DNA from: Holophagaceae bacterium
GTDB lineage: Bacteria > Acidobacteriota > Holophagae > Holophagales > Holophagaceae
Assembly (NCBI GenBank): GCA_025353305.1
Contig: JANXQX010000013.1
Location: 1 to 64,000, forward strand
Direction of reading: 5' to 3'
Length of the DNA: 64,000 bases
The notes beneath the pieces are model-generated. The model saw only the letters and a program-made list of their open reading frames with translations. It had not been told where the DNA came from and did no database searches. Below are positions 61,580-64,000 of this stretch, piece by piece. The position numbers and the translations under genes were made by a program. How positions within the stretch are numbered: position 1 is the stretch's first letter; each line of letters opens with the position of its first letter.

Positions 61580-62497
61580 TCAGGGCAACAGGTCCGCCAG
61601 CGCGTCCTCGGCCTTTTCAAACTTGAAGCGGTAGCCCAATTTCAGAGCCCGCGCAGGATAGACGAAAGCTCCTTCCAGGACTTCCGAAGCCATTTCTCCC
61701 AACAGTAGCTTGACGCCCATCTCCGTGAGGAATGCGGGAATGGGCATGATGGGGCGGTGCAGTTGCGCACCGAGCAGACGGGTGAAGGTTTCATTGGTCA
61801 GCGGACGGGGCGAAGTTCCATTGATGGCGCCATTCCAGGCCGGGTTCAAGGCCGCCTCGAGGTAGAGCCCTACGATGTCTTCGCTGTGGATCCACGAGAA
61901 ACCCTGCTGTCCGTGGCCCAGCTTGGCGCCCTGGAATAATTTCATCGGCAGCACCATTTTCGCCAGGGCACCGCCGCTCTTTGTGAGCACCACGCCGCTG
62001 CGCACCTTCACTACGCGAACGCCCAGTGCCAAAGCTTCATCTGCAGCCTTTTCCCAGCCGGCACAAAGCGACGGAAGGAATCCTTTTCCTTCAGAAGCCT
62101 GTTCGGAAAGGGAGCCGCCCTTTTGGGGTCCGTAAAAACCAATGGCCGATGCGTTCACGAGTGCCTTGGGTTTGATGATGCATTTACTCATGGCACCCAC
62201 CAGTTGGGACGTAAGGCCCACGCGGCTGTCCACCAACTCGCGCTTGTAGGCCCCGTTCCAGCGCTTCCCAGCGATGCTCGCCCCCGCCAGGTTGATGACC
62301 GCATCCACGCCCTCCAGGACTTGTTGCAAGTCTTCGTATCCACAAACCGTGACGGTTCCTGTCAACGATGCCCGCGCAGGATCCCGGGTCAATACGGTGA
62401 CTTGAACCCCTTGTGCCACCAATGCCTCGACAAGAGGGAGGCCCACGAGACCAGACCCACCGGCCACGACCACTTTTTTGGACGATTCTTCAGGCAT
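61580..62497 (-). CDS. TIGR01777-family SDR (epimerase-like) protein
   Basis: 305 residues from the ATG at 62497, which has GGAG six bases upstream; an in-frame GTG four codons earlier overlaps that site. VVVAGGSGLVGLPLVEALVAQG (about 8-29) binds NAD(P); NLAGASIAGKRWNGAYKRELVDSRV, NASAIGFYG, SWIHSEDIVGLYLEAAL and NGTSPRPLTNETFTRLL are diagnostic of the YfcH/SDR39U1 group. The function of this group is unknown. A perfect 10-bp-arm palindrome lies 13 bases upstream. Confidence 0.92.
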   Translation of the reverse strand: MPEESSKKVVVAGGSGLVGLPLVEALVAQGVQVTVLTRDPARASLTGTVTVCGYEDLQQVLEGVDAVINLAGASIAGKRWNGAYKRELVDSRVGLTSQLVGAMSKCIIKPKALVNASAIGFYGPQKGGSLSEQASEGKGFLPSLCAGWEKAADEALALGVRVVKVRSGVVLTKSGGALAKMVLPMKLFQGAKLGHGQQGFSWIHSEDIVGLYLEAALNPAWNGAINGTSPRPLTNETFTRLLGAQLHRPIMPIPAFLTEMGVKLLLGEMASEVLEGAFVYPARALKLGYRFKFEKAEDALADLLP

Positions 62498-62509
62498 GCT
62501 CGACTCCAC

Positions 62510-62537
62510 TTTTGTCTAGAATAAACGCTAGACAAAA
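62510..62537 (-). promoter_or_regulatory. long perfect palindrome, candidate operator
   Basis: TTTTGTCTAG at 62510-62519 and CTAGACAAAA at 62528-62537 are exact reverse complements with an 8-base centre. Ten-base perfect arms by chance are unlikely in this GC-rich genome. It overlaps the proposed -10 and start site of the TIGR01777 gene, so binding would control that gene. Confidence 0.65.
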
Positions 62538-62545
62538 ATACACAA
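62518..62545 (-). promoter_or_regulatory. promoter candidate of the TIGR01777-SRPBCC operon
   Basis: On the minus strand TTGTGT (62540-62545) and TATTCT (62518-62523) are 16 bp apart. Transcription would begin near 62511, giving a leader of about 15 bases. The palindrome at 62510-62537 covers the spacer, the -10 and the start. Confidence 0.4.
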
Positions 62546-62747
62546 GGTTTTTCTGGAATACACCCGGGTTGCAGAATCACCGAACAGCACAGTGCAGGCC
62601 TGAGCAACCCAAAAGAAAATCAAGGCAAATATATAAGCTGTTTATTTCCTTGTTTTGACAATTTTTATTCTACCTCTATCCTCTAATAGAATGCAGAACT
62701 GGGAGCAGGTCGGATGATCCGATCTGATCTCATCGGTGTTTATTCTT

Positions 62748-64000
62748 TCAGCGGCCCGAATCCCCACTCACGGATTCAGGGAGCAGTTGGATAGGCGCTG
62801 TAAGGGGCTTGCCGTGCTCCAGGGTTCCCGACCAGGGCCGGAAACCGTCTTTCTTCACTACCAGTTGTTGGCGCCGCGAAGGCCCCGGTAGTTCCAGGCC
62901 GTAGAGCGGTGTCTGGCCCTTGGGCGCGCCATCCACGTAGACCTCGGCGTTGGGAGGAGTGCTCAGCACGTAGGTATAGTCCTTCCAAAGTTGCAGCGAT
63001 ACCTTGGGGGGGTTGTCGCCCGAAGCGAGCTTCACCGTCTCGCGATTATGGAAGGGCAGGTCCAGGATCAGTTCCTGGGACTTGGCCTTCACTTCGGCCG
63101 TGAGAGGCGTGCGGCCCGGCAATGCCTGGCCATCCACCCGCACCTCTGCACCCGGTGGATAGGATTCCACGTGAAGTGAGCGGGTGGCCGTGGCGTTGTT
63201 CCAGGCCCACCCTCCCAGGGCCAGCACCAGCAAGCCTGCCGCCAGGGCCCAATTGGTAAAGGAGGCCGGGAGATCCTTGGACGGGGTGTGGGTCTCCACG
63301 GCAGGTTCCGGGGGGGTATAGCGGTAACCCGGAACTGACCCGGCCACTCGCTTACCCGATGTTTCCTCTGCCCGGGCGGCACTGGCTGCGCGCAATAGCC
63401 TTTGGGGTGGAATGATCGCCGAATTTGATTCCTCGGGCTCTTCCGCCGGTGCCGCACGGCGATCGGTTTGGCCTATGGCGGCCAAGGCATCCTCGGTCGG
63501 CACGTCCTCCTGGGCCATGCCGCTGCTGGGTTCCTTGGGCATCAGCAGCTTGCCCGAGGATTCCTTGTGGGTTTTCATCGGCGCATTGAAAGGTTGCGAG
63601 TCGCCAAAGGGGTTCGCGGCAAATATCTGGTCCACCGTCATGGTGGATTTTTCATCACCCTGAAGGCCGATGGATACCGGCACCGCAATGGCGGCGATTT
63701 CCGCCTGCAGTGAGGGGCCCACACGCGCCGCCGCGGCAAGATCCACAAGGAATGCCCGCGTGTCTGAATAGCGAAGGATCGGGTTGAGGTCCAGAGCCCG
63801 GCGCAGGACCTTGGCAAGCTTCGGATCCATGCCGTCGGGAATCACCGGCGGCTCATGGACGATGTGGTACAGAATGGCGCCCAGCGTGTCCCCAGGGTGG
63901 GGCATGCGCCCGCCGGAGAACATTTCGAAGGCCGTCACAGCCAGTGCATAGCGGTCCGTGGCGGGTGTGGCTTCGGCTCCCTTGAGGAGTTCCGGAGCCG
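62748..64000 (-). CDS. Ser/Thr protein kinase with C-terminal PEGA repeats (N-terminus beyond window)
   Basis: At least 417 residues; the 5' part continues past 64000. The visible kinase tail starts APELLKG (the APE motif) and TDRYALAVTAFEMFSGGRMPH, ending with RALDLNPILRYSDTRAFLVDL. A long cytosolic linker with Ser/Pro follows, then one transmembrane helix (NWALAAGLLVLALGGWAWN). Outside it, two PEGA repeats read HVESYPPGAEVRVDGQALPGRTPL and VLSTPPNAEVYVDGAPKGQTPL. PEGA domains are thought to bind envelope components, so this is a surface-sensing kinase of Hanks type. Confidence 0.9.
   Translation of the reverse strand, partial: APELLKGAEATPATDRYALAVTAFEMFSGGRMPHPGDTLGAILYHIVHEPPVIPDGMDPKLAKVLRRALDLNPILRYSDTRAFLVDLAAAARVGPSLQAEIAAIAVPVSIGLQGDEKSTMTVDQIFAANPFGDSQPFNAPMKTHKESSGKLLMPKEPSSGMAQEDVPTEDALAAIGQTDRRAAPAEEPEESNSAIIPPQRLLRAASAARAEETSGKRVAGSVPGYRYTPPEPAVETHTPSKDLPASFTNWALAAGLLVLALGGWAWNNATATRSLHVESYPPGAEVRVDGQALPGRTPLTAEVKAKSQELILDLPFHNRETVKLASGDNPPKVSLQLWKDYTYVLSTPPNAEVYVDGAPKGQTPLYGLELPGPSRRQQLVVKKDGFRPWSGTLEHGKPLTAPIQLLPESVSGDSGR

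Noticed and set aside
62548..62747. AT-rich stretch as a replication origin or transposon end
   Set aside because: No DnaA boxes of TTATNCACA type and no terminal inverted repeats or transposase; only the palindrome at 62510 is solid.

Overview
This is a high-GC (roughly 60-63% by eye), gene-dense bacterial chromosome window with no plasmid, phage or transposase genes. An LptD-type outer-membrane protein, GmhB and GT9 sugar transferases, and dTDP- and GDP-sugar genes indicate a diderm with LPS. The overall gene set (HemY-type and HemN-type heme enzymes, dnaG next to rpoD, LiaF/LytS/LytTR module, PEGA-domain kinase) resembles Holophagae/Geothrix-like Acidobacteriota. That placement is inferred from gene content and was not computed.

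Layout. 1-330: tRNA-Gln(TTG) with a good promoter and a tRNA-3'-end repeat downstream. 329-4234: YigZ, then a tightly overlapped operon of a 46-aa membrane protein, two LiaI/LiaF-like membrane proteins, a LytS-type kinase and a LytTR regulator. 4215-9194: birA-coaX, PhzF, a TMEM175-like channel and an ABC-F ATPase. 9364-16124: tRNA-Ala(GGC), an MltD-like transglycosylase with three LysM repeats, gcvH, gcvT, sfsA, a GmhB-like phosphatase and a TolB-like propeller. 16184-23275: scoA without scoB, an organophosphate antiporter, then a HAD / LtaS-like / metallophosphoesterase / polytopic-protein group. 23279-26920: dnaG-rpoD. 26995-31210: an MFS exporter, alr and a diguanylate cyclase. 31265-36776: lptD, a ZIP transporter and RNase E/G. 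37112-40822: an HTH-less WYL protein, a thioredoxin-like protein, an Rrf2/IscR-like regulator with a promoter and candidate operators, ttcA and a solitary HEPN protein. 40843-48528: a seven-gene heme operon read hemC-hemD-hemL-hemE-hemN-hemH-hemG. 48678-59180: aroC, then a surface-polysaccharide island with an AT-rich methyltransferase, dTDP-L-rhamnose genes, gmd/rmd for GDP-D-rhamnose, a GT2 and a GT9. 59185-64000: a secreted cyclophilin, an SRPBCC/TIGR01777 pair behind a long perfect palindrome, and a Ser/Thr kinase with PEGA repeats running off the window end.

How it fits together. Much of the window is cell-envelope business: peptidoglycan (Alr, MltD-like), LPS transport and heptose/rhamnose supply, envelope-stress signalling and a possible phosphoglycerol-transfer group. 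The rest is core cofactor metabolism (heme, biotin, CoA, glycine cleavage) and information processing.

The least ordinary signals are: an IscR type-1-like operator exactly on the -35 of an Rrf2 gene whose cysteine cluster is displaced; a WYL protein with basic tails and no HTH; a tRNA-3'-end repeat 170 bp downstream of tRNA-Gln; a family of degenerate 7-8-nt tandem repeats, between genes and once inside a gene; a 20-codon leader coupled to rmd; and divergent genes whose start codons collide. I saw no CRISPR array, prophage or complete known defence system.
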